A DNA stretch of 64,000 nt from Nicotiana tabacum (taxonomy: Eukaryota > Streptophyta > Magnoliopsida > Solanales > Solanaceae), in assembly GCF_000715075.1 (NCBI RefSeq), contig NC_134100.1, positions 32,098,042 to 32,162,041 on the forward strand, written 5' to 3'. The translations under genes and the position numbers were made by a program. Under the pieces are notes generated by a model. It was not told the DNA's origin and searched no databases. It saw nothing but the letters and a program-made list of their open reading frames with translations. Numbering within the stretch: the stretch's first letter is position 1; the number at the start of each line of letters is the position of its first letter. Positions 45,729 to 57,799 of this stretch are shown one piece after another.

Positions 45729-45927
45729 CTCCCCTTGGATGTTCATTAAAAGATAATGTGTCACATTAAAACCTTATTAGGAAAAACTATGTGGGAAAAA
45801 ATCCTAGTGAAGGAAAAAGAGTACACATATTTAGTAATACGCATTGCTATGTGCCTCATTGAAAATCTTACAAGGAATACCTCTTGGGAAAAAACCTTAG
45901 TAAGGAAAAAAGAGTGCATCTCGTATT

Positions 45928-48900
45928 TTACTCCACCTGATGAAAACCTTGTTTTAAATATTTGAGTCTCCGCATTTCAATCTTGTATACCATCTTCTCA
46001 AAAGTTGAAGTTAGCAAAGATTTAGTGAATAAATCTGCTGGATTATCATTTGAATGGATTTGTTGCACATCAATGTCATCACTTTTCTGAAGATCGTGTG
46101 TGTAGAATAATTTTGGTGAAATGTGCTTCGTTCTGTCTCCTTTTATAAATCCTCCCTTCAATTGTGATATGCATGCAGCATTGTCTTCGTATAAAATTGT
46201 GGGTCTTTTCTCACATTCCAAACCACATTTTTCTCGAATAAAATGAATTATTGATCTCAACTATACACATTCCCTACTTGTTTCATGAATAGCTATTATC
46301 TCAGCGTGATTTGAAGAAATAGCAACAATAGATTGTTTTGTGGAGCGTCATGATATTACAGTACCTCCATATGTAAATACGTACCCGGTTTGAGATCTAA
46401 CTTTATGGGGATTAGATAAATAACCTGCATCTGCATAATCAACAAGATCTGCACTATCTTTGTTAGCATAAAACAAACCCATATCAAGAGTTCTCTTTAA
46501 TTATCGCAATATATGCTTAATCTCGTTCCAATGTCTCCGTGTAGGAGAAGAACTATATCTTGCTAGTAAATTAACAGAAAATGCTATATCAGGCCTTGTA
46601 GCATTAGCAAGATACATTAGTGCACCAATTGCACTGAGATAGGGTACTTCGGGACCAAGGAGCTCCCCATCCTCTTCTGGAGGTTGGAACAAATCTTTAT
46701 TCACTTCAAGTAATCGAACAACTATTGGTGTACTCAATGGGTGCGCTTTGTCCATGTAAAAGCATTTTAATACCCTTTCTGTATAGGCAGATTGATGGAT
46801 AAAAATCTCGTCTGCTAAATGTTCAATTTGCAAACCAAGACAAAGTTTTGTCTTTCTAAGATCTTTCATCTCAAATTCTTTCTTAAGATATTCAATTGCC
46901 TTTTGGAGCTCTTCTGGAGTTCCAACAAGATTTATGTCATCAACATAAACAGCAAGTATAACAAATTCTGATGCCATTTTCTTTATAAAAATACATGGAC
47001 AAATAACATCATTTATGTAACCTTCTTTCAGCAAATATTCACTAAGGCGATTATACCACATGCGCCCAGATTGCTTTAAACCGTACAAAGATCTTTGTAA
47101 TATGATTGAATACATTTCCTGAGATTTTGCTTCAGGCATTTTAAATCCTTCAGGGATTTTCATATAAATTTCATTATCAAGTGAACCGTACATGTAAGCT
47201 GTAACTGCATCTATTAGATGTATTTCAAGCTTTTCATGCAGTGCTAAACTGATGAGATATCGAAATGTTATGGCATCCATAACAGGTGAATATGTTTCAT
47301 CAAAATCAACTCTAGGTCGTTGTGAGAATCCTTGTGCAACAAGGCGAACTTTGTATCTTTCAACTTCATTTTTATCATTCCTTTTTCGCACAAAAGCCCA
47401 TTTATGACCAACTGGTTTTATACCAGCAGGTGTTTGGACTATTGATCCAAAGACCTCTCTTTTAGCAAGTGACTTTAATTCTGATTGAATTGCCTCTTGC
47501 CATGTTGGCCAATCAGATCTTTGTCGGCATTCTTCGACAGATCGAGGTTCAAGATCCTCACTATCTTGCATAATATTAAGTGCAACATTATATACAAAAA
47601 TATTATCCACCACTATTTCAGATCGATTTAAATTAATTCCATCACTGGTCGAACTTATTAAAAGTTCTTCACTCACATAAGCTTCGGGTTAATTGATTTC
47701 TTCAGGAATCTCAGAACTAATCAGATCTTGGGTCTCTTCAGGAGATCCCTTCATAGTATCGTTTTGATAATTTGTCAATTTTCTTTTTCGAGGATTTCGA
47801 TCCTTAGAACCCAAAGGCCTACCACGCTTCAGGCGTGCTTTAGGTTCACTAGCTCTTATGCTAGTAGATGGTCTTACTGGGACATCAATTTGGATAGGCA
47901 CATTCTCTGCTAGGATATGTGACTTAGTTATCCTTTTCAAATCAGTAAATGCGTCTGGAATTTGATTTGCTATATTCTGTAAATGGATGATCTTCTGGAC
48001 CTCCTGATTACATATAGGAGTACGGGGATCAAAGTGAGATAATTATGAAACTTTCCACACAATTTCTCTTTTGATTTCCTTTTTCTCTCCCCCTAATTGT
48101 GGGAAATTTGTTTCATCAAACCGACAATCTGCAAATCGAGCAGTAAATAAATCTCTTGTCAATGGTTCAAGATAGCGAATAATAGAGGGTGATTCGAACC
48201 CAACATATATTCCTATCCTTCTATGTGATCCTATCTTACTGCGTTGTGGTGGTGCTACTAGTACATATACAGCACATCCGAAAATTCGTAGATGAGAAAT
48301 ATTTGGTTCATGACCAAAAACTAATTGTGACGGAGAATATTTATTATAATGTGTCGGTCTGAAACGGATAAATGATGTTGCATGCAAGATAGCATGACCC
48401 CAAACAGTAGTGGACAATGTTGTTTTCATAAGTAGTGGTCTTGCTATCAATTGCAAGCGTTTAATAAATGACTATGCAAGGCCATTTTGAGTATGAACAT
48501 AAGCTACAGGATGTTCAACTTTTATCCCAACGGATAGACAATAATCATCAAAAGCTTGAGATGAGAATTCTCTAGCATTATCAAGGCGAATAGCCTTTAT
48601 AGGATAATCTGGGAATTGTGCCCTTAATCGAATTATTTGGGCTAATAGCTTTGCAAACGCCAGGTTGCGAGATGATAATAGGCACACATGAGACCATCTT
48701 AAAGATGCATCTATTAGGACCATAAAATATCTAAACAACCCACTTGGTGGGTGAATAGGTCCACATATATCCCTATGTATACGCTCTAAATAGGCAGGAG
48801 ATTCAATGCCAACCTTCATTGGTGATGGTCTAGTGATCATTTTGCCTTGATAACAAGCATCACAAGAAAATTCGTCATTTGTAAGAATCTTCAGGTTCTT

Positions 48901-49527
48901 TAATGGATGCTCACTCGAATTTTCAGTAATTCGTCTCATCATTATTGATCTAGGATGGCCCAAATGGCCATGCCAAAGCACAAAAGTATTTGAATCCATA
49001 AACTTCTGGTTTACGATAGAGTGTGCTTCAACTGTACTAATTTTTGAATAGTATAAGCCAGAAGATAAAGTTAGTAACTTTTCTACAATGCATTTCTGGC
49101 CAGAAATATTCTTTGTAATACAAAGATATTCCCTGTTCATTTCATCTATTGTCTCAACATGATACCCATTTCGGCGGATATCTATAAAATTCAACAAGTT
49201 TCTTCGGGACTTGGAGAAGAATAATGCATTGTCTATAATAAGTTTTGTTCCCTTAGACAAAAATATAATGGCTCTTCTGGAGCCTTCAATCAAACTTATA
49301 TTACCAGAAATTGTTGAAACATTTTCTTTTTCCTTATGCAAATAAGAAAAGTATTTCTGATCCTTGAATATGGAATGAGTTGTTCCACTATCAATAACAC
49401 AAATATCTTCATGATTTGTCTTTGATCCAAACATAATTTGAGGATTATCTATATTCTTCAAAATGACATAAATAAAATATATTATAGTAAACATCATTAT
49501 CAAAGCATAACTTTTATTTATGTACAA
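45928..49527 (-). pseudogene. Copia pol: protease, integrase, RT, RNase H, one frame with stops
   Basis: The whole 3.6 kb stays in one reading frame. Protease: CVIDSGTTHSIF (about 49388). Integrase zinc part: HGHLGHPRS, then CDACYQGK (48860-48960), and core DICGPIHPPSG and IRLDNAREFSS (48570-48780). RT: WAFVRKRNDKNEVERYK (47350-47400), TAYMYGSLDNEIYMKIPEGF (47145-47205) and the catalytic YVDD (46937-46948). RNase H: a DADWAG-like start near 46440 and YEDNAACISQLKGG (46150-46190). In-frame stops lie at 48472, 48043, 47689 and 46501 and two more near 46349 and 46261. The last two replace conserved Trp codons (TGG to TGA or TAG). The order PR-IN-RT-RH defines Ty1/copia. Confidence 0.92.
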
Positions 49528-49575
49528 AAATTACATAACCATACTATCTATTACAAACAACAAAAATTAAAATAT

Positions 49576-50572
49576 TTACATTTCTACAGATTTACTACCG
49601 ATTACATGACTTGTTTCTCCTTCTGGGAGTGCAAAGTAATCAGCTACATCCAACTGCATGAAGTCTAAATTATCTTCAGAAATAAAATTTGTTTCAGCAT
49701 TTTTCTCTGTCTTTTTCAGGGAGGCTTAGGTGCTTTGGCGTACGACAGGTACGTGACCAGTGCCCTTTTCCTCCACATCTATAGCATGCATTTTCTGCAT
49801 TTGGTGCTTGCACCGCTTCATGCTTTTGTTCCTTCTTTTTTCACTGCTGGTGATGAGGAGGGTTCTTTGGTGCATTATTATTATCATGATTGGGGTTTCT
49901 TCCCCGACCACGGCCATGACCTCGACTGGGGCCACGACCTCTTCCACGTTTAGCTTGGTGGAAGTTCGTCTCATTCACTTCAGGGAATGGTCCAGAACCA
50001 GTAGGTCGGCTTTCATGGTTTTTCATTAATAGCTCATTATGTTGCTCGACTATAAGAAGATGTGAGATAAGTTCAGAATACTTTTTAAATCCCATCTCTC
50101 GATATTGCTGCTGCAGAATCATATTCGAGGCATGAAAAGTGGTGAAAGTTTTCTCCAACATATCATGATCAGTAATATTATCACCACATAATTTCAATTG
50201 GGAAATAATTCTGAACATAGCAGAATTATACTCACTTATAAATTTAAAATCTTGTAGCCTTAGATGAGTCCAATCATATCGTGCCTGTGGAAAAACGACC
50301 ATCTTCAGATGGTCATATATATCTTTCAAATTATTCCACAGTATGACTGGATTTTTAACTGTAAGATATTCTATTTTTAGGCCCTCATCAAGGTGATGGC
50401 GTAGGAATATCATTGCTTTGGCACGGTCTTCGTTTGATGCCTGATTTTTGTCTTTGATGGTGTCTGCCAGACCCATCGCATCAAGATGAATTTTAGCATC
50501 AAGCACCCAAGACATGTAGCTTTTGCCCGATATATCCAAGGCTACAAATTCAAGTTTAGAAAGATTTGACAT
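49576..50572 (-). pseudogene. Copia gag with nonsense and frameshift
   Basis: It begins MSNLSKLEFVALDISGKSYM (start at 50572) and is open for 243 codons: capsid of the UBN2/Retrotran_gag type (WILDAKIHLDAMGLADTI-like start, LRLQDFKFISEYNSAMFRI in the middle), then a GRGRGPSRGHGRGRGR tract. A TGA at 49841-49843 cuts it just before the zinc knuckle CYRCGGKGHWSRTC (49786-49745). A small frameshift near 49730 follows, and the frame ends at TAA 49576-49578. The TGA is likely a CGA codon mutated by C to T. Confidence 0.88.
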
Positions 50573-50635
50573 TATTTAGGAAAAGAAAGTTCTTACCTCA
50601 GATACTTTCAAAATATTTGCTTGAGATGGCAGAGT

Positions 50636-50650
50636 CTCGTGCTGATAACG
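50636..50650 (-). other. Post-LTR motif CGTTATCAGCACGAG
   Basis: Directly adjoins the 5' LTR. Identical to the motif at 37453. Probable primer-binding region of this Copia family. Confidence 0.55.
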
Positions 50651-51065
50651 TGTTATAAAATAAAGACTGTAAAGTAAAGACAAGTATAGAGAGAAACTGT
50701 TATATTATTCGAATTCAAACTGATGTACATAATTAACTGAAATCTCTTCTATTTATAGAAGAAAGGAAGCTGTTGTGTAAGCTGCTACGCAAGCTGCTAC
50801 TGCAAGCTGCTGTGTAAGCTGCTATTATACCAGATATGGATAATCTTTTACTGAGAGCAGTGTTTATCCATAACGAAGTACTGAATGAATAAGCTTATTA
50901 TACCTAGTATGGATAATCTTCTACCGGGGTAATGTTTATCCATAACCGAGTACAGGAGTGATAAGCTTCTTCAGAAAACTTATTTCCAATAGAGTACTAA
51001 ATAGATAAATATATTTACGGTGGAGTCCCATATGACTAAGCTTCTTCAAGAATATATTTATACCA
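50651..51065 (-). mobile_element. 5' LTR of the Copia element
   Basis: About 415 bases, 60 shorter than the 3' LTR because of indels in the TGGATAA/AAGCTT repeat area. TATAAATAGAAG (minus sense TCTATTTATAGAAG) occurs near 50747-50760. Confidence 0.85.
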
Positions 51066-51069
51066 CTTT

Positions 51070-51497
51070 TTACTTAATGGCTGCCGCTTCACTTTCATTT
51101 TTTTTTTTAATCCTTCAAAAGAAAAAGAGGGCCCAAAAATGTGTTCTAGGATCGCCTGCCCACCCTAGAAAAAGGTCCATGTGCCCTTGTCGCTATCCTT
51201 TATTTTTGTCGCCTATCACACATTAATAATAATAATAATAATAAATAATATACATTATGTCTAATCTCAAGTGTCATGATGTCGATGCTTGAAGTAGTAT
51301 TATTTCATTTCAAACAAATATATCCGCTCTACCTTTCTTTATGCATCTTAGTAATCAGTGCTTAAGTAATGATTGCCGCGCATATAAGGTGCAAAAAACA
51401 AATGAAATAAGGGCTTCTTCCATCTCCCGTTGGACTAATTTTGACATAAAGTTCTACATTAATAATAAAACATTCAATTGGTATATTTGTCTCGTGT
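51070..51497. other. Low-copy spacer, nothing recognised
   Basis: It contains an (AAT)n microsatellite (51226-51250) and no supported gene. Confidence 0.6.
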
Positions 51498-52211
51498 TGT
51501 CACGATCCGGAATTTTCATCCTCGGAATTGTGATGTCGCCTAATATTTTACTTTCTAGGCAAGTTAACGTTACAGAACCGTTCAATCAATTTTCATTCAA
51601 TTTCAATAAATAAAGTAAATTAAGCCAAAATAAAATAAAACTGAGTGCGGAATAACATAAATGTCCATATCATCTACTACAATCCGGATATGGAGTCACA
51701 ACTCACGAGCTTGTAAGATTTTCTACATACAGAATCTGAAAGAAATAGAACTGTTTTGAGCGAAAGAAACAGTAAAATAGTAAAATAGAAGGGGACTTCA
51801 AGGTCTGCGAAAGTCAGCAGATCTACCTCGAGTCTCCAATGAGCAAATCCAAGTTGATACGCCTCATGAACAGCTAGGGTCGGTACCAAAGTCTGCACAA
51901 GAAGTGCAGAGTGTAGTATGAGTACAACCGACCCCATGTACTCCATAAGTGTCGAGCCTAACCTCAACGAAGTAGTGACGAGGCTATGACAAGACACCCA
52001 CGTAATAAACCTGTGCAGATAACAGTATATGTACAAGATAACAACGAATAAAAGCCAAACATGTACTATTGGGAGGGGAACATGCTAATGGGATACAAGA
52101 TACGAGAGATACAGTGGAAATGATAACCAGAATAGTCAATAAGACTTTAACCAGTAAAAATAATTAAGCACAATGAAGAAAATTGCACAGTATCACCCTT
52201 CGTGTTACAAT

Positions 52212-52935
52212 TGTAAGCACGTGATTTTTGCCCTATATGAGAATTACTCCCAAAAAATTCAAAAATAAAATGATTTTTCTTTGGTGTACAATTTTGTGAT
52301 ATTTTGAAGAATTATTTGTATTTGTCTGTGCGTGTTTATTCGCTAAATTAATAAAAAATACAAAAATATGTCGCATTTTGCATGTAGGATTTAATTCTAC
52401 AATTGTTAGTAATTAAAATTGTTTTACAAAAATTAAAAATTACAAAAATAGGCATCGTTTGCATTTTTAGCATTTAATGTCCAAATATACAATTTTATGC
52501 TTAATTAATACTTAATTGTGCGTTAATTGTTATTGGGAGTTAATTTGCGCCTTTATAACTTAATTTAGTTCTTAATAATAGTTTAAGTATTTTTATAATT
52601 TAGTTTTAGAAAAATAAAAGAAGAAAAGAGAGCGAAAATATAAAGAAAGTCGGAATTGGGCCTCTTCTTCAATTTCAAGCTATAGGCCCAAAAAATGGCC
52701 CAATCTTCCCTACGACCCAGTCCATTTCGAACTGGGTCGACCCAGTCCATTAACCCAACACCCCTTCTTCATTTTTGTCCAACACAAAACAAAACCAAAA
52801 AAAATAAAAAATAAAAAAAAGTGAATTATCACTATTAATAGTTTTATTTTTTGTTTTTTTATATATATAAAAAAATCCGAAAATATTTTATTTTATTTAT
52901 TATTTTTATTTTAAAAAATATATATATATTTATTT

Positions 52936-52983
<48 letters not shown>

Positions 52984-54899
52984 ATTTCGGAAATGATTTT
53001 AAAAAAATAAAAAATAAAAAAATAAAAAAATGTAAAAGAATGTAGAAAATTTAAAAAAAAGTAAAAAGTTTTAAAAAATTTAAAAGTAAAAGAAGGTTGG
53101 AATTAAAAAATAAATATAAAGATATCTGAAAATTTAAAAAATTTAAAGTAATTGAAAGTAGCATTTTTAAAAGAAAAAGAAAAGATGGTGGTTTATTTTT
53201 TAAAGAAAAGTTAAATAAAGTGAGATTCTCTTTTAAAAAAATAAAAAGTGGGATTTTAAATAAGATAAAGTAATTAAAGTTGGAATTTTAAAAATAAAAG
53301 TAAATAAAGGTGGGATTTCTTTTTCTAAAAAAATAAAAGCAATTTGTAAGTGGGATTTCTTTTAATTAAAAAATAATAAAATAATAAAAAACAAATCTGA
53401 AAATTTCGAAAATTTTGCTATAAATAGAAGAGAAAATTTAGGAAGAAGGGTGGAAAAAAAGAAAGGAAAAACTAGATAGAGAGAAGAAAAAAAAAGGGGG
53501 CGGAGTGAGAAGTATACACCCGATATACATTCTGTATACATTGAATATACAGGGGCAAAATTCATTTTGGTGAGTTTTGAAGTTGAAAAAAAATAGTTAC
53601 TGCTTTATTGCCTCGCTTAAGATCTGAAATAGTCATAACCTTCCTGCCTTTTACTTCTTCACTATACTTGGAGTCGTTTATAGTCTCCTGGGTTTTCTGC
53701 TATTCCTACTGTACTGGTTTGCGATGTTGCTGAATCTGCTGTTGCTGTGTTATTACTGCTGCTGACTTCTCCTTCTTTTGTTCTTGTACTGCTGTTTCCA
53801 GGTACACATTTGTACAATCTCGGCTTGAAGCAAAAAATGAAATATTAATCAGGCTTTGTTCCTGTTGAATTCCTCCTGTTTAGATTTGTGGTTGAATATA
53901 ATTTTTCTTTCTTCGTATAAAGATGTAGTTGAATGATTAATGAATAATGAGGTTGCATATGTATACTTTCTTCATCTAATAATGTTATTTTAAATTACGG
54001 AGAATAATTAATCTGTTTTTGATATTATGGTCAATCTCATGTTCTAGTATTATTGAATAACAGAATATAAAATGAAAGCAGTTTTTCTTTGTACAAACTC
54101 GATCGCAATTTTCCATTCGCATTAGCCGTAAACTAATAACTAATAAGTTACGTTTTTCAGCATGTAAATAATTAAGAGATTTTCTTTTAGTTTAGAGACG
54201 AACTTAATAGAAAATATAGTCATTGTAGGTTTATCCTGTAAAAATAAAAATGAGACGAGCCTCGCCAAATAAAACGTATAGATTGCGGGGCCCTCACAAA
54301 ATGTATGGTTTAATTAGAATTCGGAAGGACCGTTTAGCGAATTTCACGGTCTTCCCCAAAATAATAACGCGATAGTCTCTTTAGGCGCATGTTTAATATT
54401 TTACTTTCTTAAGCCTGGGTGTACATTTCATCCGACCCGGATCCAAATCCCAAAACATCAAATAAAACGTGTTCCGGATTGTGGGTGCATTTCATGTAAC
54501 GCAGTCCAAAGACGTGTTTTAAGCGATGTTCATATTTCTTTTAAAAAACAATAATAATAAAGCGGTTAAAAGATAAAATTTGCACATAAGTTCATATTTG
54601 TATAAAATCAGACAATCAAGTCGAATATAACAGTTGAGCGACCGTGCTAGAACCACGGAACTCGGGAATGCCTAACACCTTCTCCCGGGTTAACAGAATT
54701 CCTTATCCGGATTTCTGGTACGCAGACTGTAATATGGAGTCATTCTTTTCCTCGATTCGGGATTAAAATTGGTGACTTGGGACACCCTAAATCTCCCAAG
54801 TGGCGACTCTGAAATAAATAAACCAATCCCGTCTCGATTGTCCTTTAATTGGAAAAACTCCCTTGCACCCTCGCGGGTGCGGAAAAAGGAGGTGCGACA
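52212..54899 (+). mobile_element. Family B LTR inserted in family A LTR
   Basis: It starts TGTAAGCACGTGATTTTTGC and ends GGAAAAAGGAGGTGCGACA. The start matches 2671 downward, the end matches the minus strand of 23053. There is a TATA box TATAAATA at 53419-53426 and a TGTATATC-rich segment after it (53510-53550). The middle (52800-53400) is very AT-rich with (TA)n (52939-52980). The TSD is not found: the left flank is ACAAT, the right flank AAGAG. A 104-bp stretch (54900-55003) after its end belongs neither to it nor, as far as I can see, to the host LTR. Confidence 0.85.
53419..53426 (+). promoter_or_regulatory. TATA box of family B LTR
   Basis: TATAAATA followed by GAAGAG, at the same place relative to the TGTATATC segment as the box at 498-506. 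Confidence 0.5.
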
Positions 54900-55989
54900 A
54901 AGAGATTATATCCTTATACAAAGAGAGCTTGCTATTTATAGGAAAAGATGAGTAGCTTTTGTCATGTTCCACTTTTGCGAATGTGAAATCCATGTTTGCA
55001 TAGTGACCTTTCGTGCATTAACACTCACAATATGGCACGACATCACCCTCGTGCATTAACACTCACAAACGTCACGACATCACCCTTCGTGCATTAACAC
55101 TCTCCCTTACCATATAACAATGAACAAGTAACAACAGGGAGATAGAATAACAAGTACAAGCCTTATCTCAATACTGGTTCCACAATACCAATCTCAACTG
55201 TGAAATCAATACTCAATTATCACCAAAAACCCATAAACACGACAAGAACGATCAATTTAACAAATAACTAGTCTAAGCATGCATAACATGATCAAAATAA
55301 GCAATAATTGCAAGGAACAGGTCTCACCCGCATGTTTTAACCCGACAATAACACATAAGTAGTACTCGTCACCTCACATATACGTTGTACCCAACATCTA
55401 AACATGTAGAAAATAGACAGGGAAGTCTTATTCCCTCAAGTCAAGGTTAACCACGACACTTACCTCGCTCCAAAGGATCAATTCAAAGCTCAATCATGGC
55501 TTTGCCTTTCAAACAAGCCTCCGAACCAAAAGAATCTAGCAAATTACCAACCAAATGATTCAAATTAAGCTTTAGGAACTACCCACGATTGCAAAGAATT
55601 CAATATAGGTCATTATTAATATAAAGTCAACAAAAGTCAACTCTCGGGCCCGCCTGGTCCAAATTCGAAATTCGGACCAAAACCCGATTACCCATTCAGC
55701 CCTGAGCCCGGCTATGCAATTTTTTTGGAAGCCTACCTCAAATTGAGGTCTAAATCATCATTTTACAAAAATTCCTAATTCTACCCAAATCCCCAATTGT
55801 CACCATGAAAACACAAGATTTTTGGTTGAAATCTTAGGAAATGTAGTGAAAGATTGAAAGAAACTAGTTTAGAATCACTTACCAATGATTTGGAGAAGAA
55901 GAATTCTTTGAAAAATCTCCTCTAGGGTTTCTAAGTTTGAAAATTTGATAGAATGAACAAAAATCCCGTCTAACTCCCATTTTGATCAG

Positions 55990-56300
55990 TTGCAGATGTC
56001 GCATTTGCGGCCTGGGGTTCACAAATAAATGCGAAGAAATCATCGCAAATGCGAAACCCTTCCCATCTCTGCTTCCATCGCAAATGCGAACTGGACCTGG
56101 TCGCAAATGCGACCCATTGATCGCAAATGAGAAGTAACTCCCTCCCCCTCTCCCAGTCTCAATCGCAAAAGCGAAGACCTAGTCGCAATTGCGCATTTGG
56201 GTCTTTCGCAAATGCGAAGAATATGATCGCAAATGCGAACCTGACAAGTATATTTCCATATCGTAAATGCGAGGCCAGACCCCGCAATTGCGAGGTCTGA
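55990..56300. repeat. Palindromic motif block (TCGCAAATGCGA type)
   Basis: About twelve variants of CGCAAATGCGA and CGCAATTGCG, 0.71-1.02 kb from the LTR start. The short frames here (56040-56309) are artefacts. Confidence 0.9.
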
Positions 56301-57007
56301 GACCTGCATCAGAAACTGAAGAACACCAACAATGTTTCTAAGTCCAAATTCACTCTGTAGCCTATCCGAAACTCACCCGAGCCCTCGGGACTATAAATCA
56401 ACTAAGCACACAAGTCTAAAAACATCATACGAAGTTGCTCGCGCGATCAAATCGCCAAAATAACACCTAGAACTTTAGCATCAAATCAAAGGAAATTTTC
56501 AAGAAAACCTATGAACTTCTAATTTCTCAACCGGACGTTCAAATCACGTCGAACCAACTTTGTTCCTTACCAAATTTGACAGACAAGTCATAAATATAGT
56601 ATTGGAACTATACCGGATTTCATAACTAAAATACGGACCCGATATCAATAAAGTCAAATATTGGTCAAACATTTCAAGGACATTAAGCTTTTAAACTTCA
56701 AATTTCGACAAAGTCTGATAACTCGGGCTAGGGACTTTCGAATTCGATTCCGGACACACGCCCAAGTACCAAATCACGATACGGACCTACCGGGACTGTT
56801 AAAACATAAATTCGGATCCGTTTGCTCAAAAAGTTGACCGAAGTCAACTCAAATGGATTTTTAGGCAAAAATTTCATATTTTCTCAGTTTTTAACATAAA
56901 AGCTTTTCGAAAAAACACTTAGGTTGCGCACACAAATCGAGAAGGGTTAAGGCCTCAAAGCGTAGAATTAGGTTCAAAAACATAAGATGACCTATCAGGT
57001 CATCACA

Positions 57008-57133
57008 CCTGCATATATAATACTATCTTCATGATTCTTGTTAATTAATATAGATATTATTTTATAAGGGATAATTATAAAACACGAATACATTAATATA
57101 TTTCTCATAAACATCTAAAATGACCAATGAAAG

Positions 57134-57180
<47 letters not shown>

Positions 57181-57429
57181 ATAGATGCATATGTATTTTG
57201 TTTCCTCCTCCCTTTACCTCTTAATTAATTATTTTTTAAGGCCATGCAAACGCCAAACATTACAATTTTAAGAAAGAGCGGATAGAGTACTAAACAAAGG
57301 TGGTTCTTAATTTTGGTGTGATAATAAAATTTATACATAGTATTTTTTTAACCAAACAACCCCTAATAGTGCGCATAAGAACTTGTTTCCTCCTATTGTT
57401 GAAGCATATTCACAAGTGATAAATCAGAT
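57008..57429. other. AT-rich spacer with (TA)n
   Basis: (TA)n microsatellite at 57137-57172. Nothing else recognised. Confidence 0.6.
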
Positions 57430-57640
57430 TAACGCAGACTTTAAAACTACACTATATCTACATTTGTTAAATGATTGCAGGTTTCTCGCCGTGAGTTGCC
57501 CACTTACCCTTCCCTGCAACATGTTTTCAGGGAGGCAAATAAATTAGCGGATGTGCTGGCTTACTATGAAAAATCAAGAAGAATATTTTGTTTGGAACGA
57601 AGATTTTCTTTTGGGGTTTTCCACCTTTACATATATTTTA
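57430..57640 (+). pseudogene. RNase H-like fragment, probably LINE-derived
   Basis: One frame reads HVFREANKLADVLAYYEKSR near 57517-57580. An (H)xxREAN-xLAD-LA signature is the end of the RNase H domain found in plant LINE-1 type retrotransposons and related host-gene fragments. Nothing upstream can be joined to it in frame. It is a short dead piece. Confidence 0.55.
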
Positions 57641-57799
57641 ATATCTGAAAGTCTATCATTCTCCTATATATTTTAAATCTATGTACAATATGGAGCGAAA
57701 TTTGATAGAAACTGCAAGTCTAGAAACACATTTTATTCCAAGTACTACCTACTTAGTTTTTAACAATCAAACCAAATAGCACGGAGTAATGGGCGCGTG

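Larger units (their letters stand above)
45252..51065 (-). mobile_element. Well-preserved Copia retrotransposon (minus strand)
   Basis: LTRs at 45252-45728 and 50651-51065 are highly similar (TGTTATAAAATAAAG to ATATATTTATANCA). The TSD is ACTTT at 45247-45251 and, with a slightly damaged LTR end, 51065-51069. Order on the minus strand: 5' LTR, CGTTATCAGCACGAG motif, gag (50572-49576), pol (49527-45928), polypurine tract ATCCAAGGGGAG (45740-45729), 3' LTR. Both LTRs contain several TGGATAA-type repeats and AAGCTGCT repeats. This is the best preserved element in the window, but stops make it inactive. Confidence 0.93.
51498..57007 (-). mobile_element. Family A LTR (minus), split by a family B LTR
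   Basis: On the minus strand it starts TGTGATGACCTGATAGGTCA at 57007 and ends GGATCGTGACA at 51498. Excluding 52212-54899 it is about 2.8 kb, close to the solo LTR at 40141. In order: palindromic block (about 55990-56300), donor-like site ATTGGTAAGTG (55886-55876), second donor-like site GAGGTAAGTG (55468-55458), and 40-bp array units (55110-55008). No internal region is attached, so it is a solo LTR. The flanks CGTGT and CCTGC do not match, so the TSD has been lost or the ends are altered. Confidence 0.85.

Noticed and set aside
49438..50029. Plus-strand frames opposite Copia gag
   Set aside because: Shadows of the minus-strand gag, whose Arg/Gly-rich and zinc-knuckle codons leave the other strand open.
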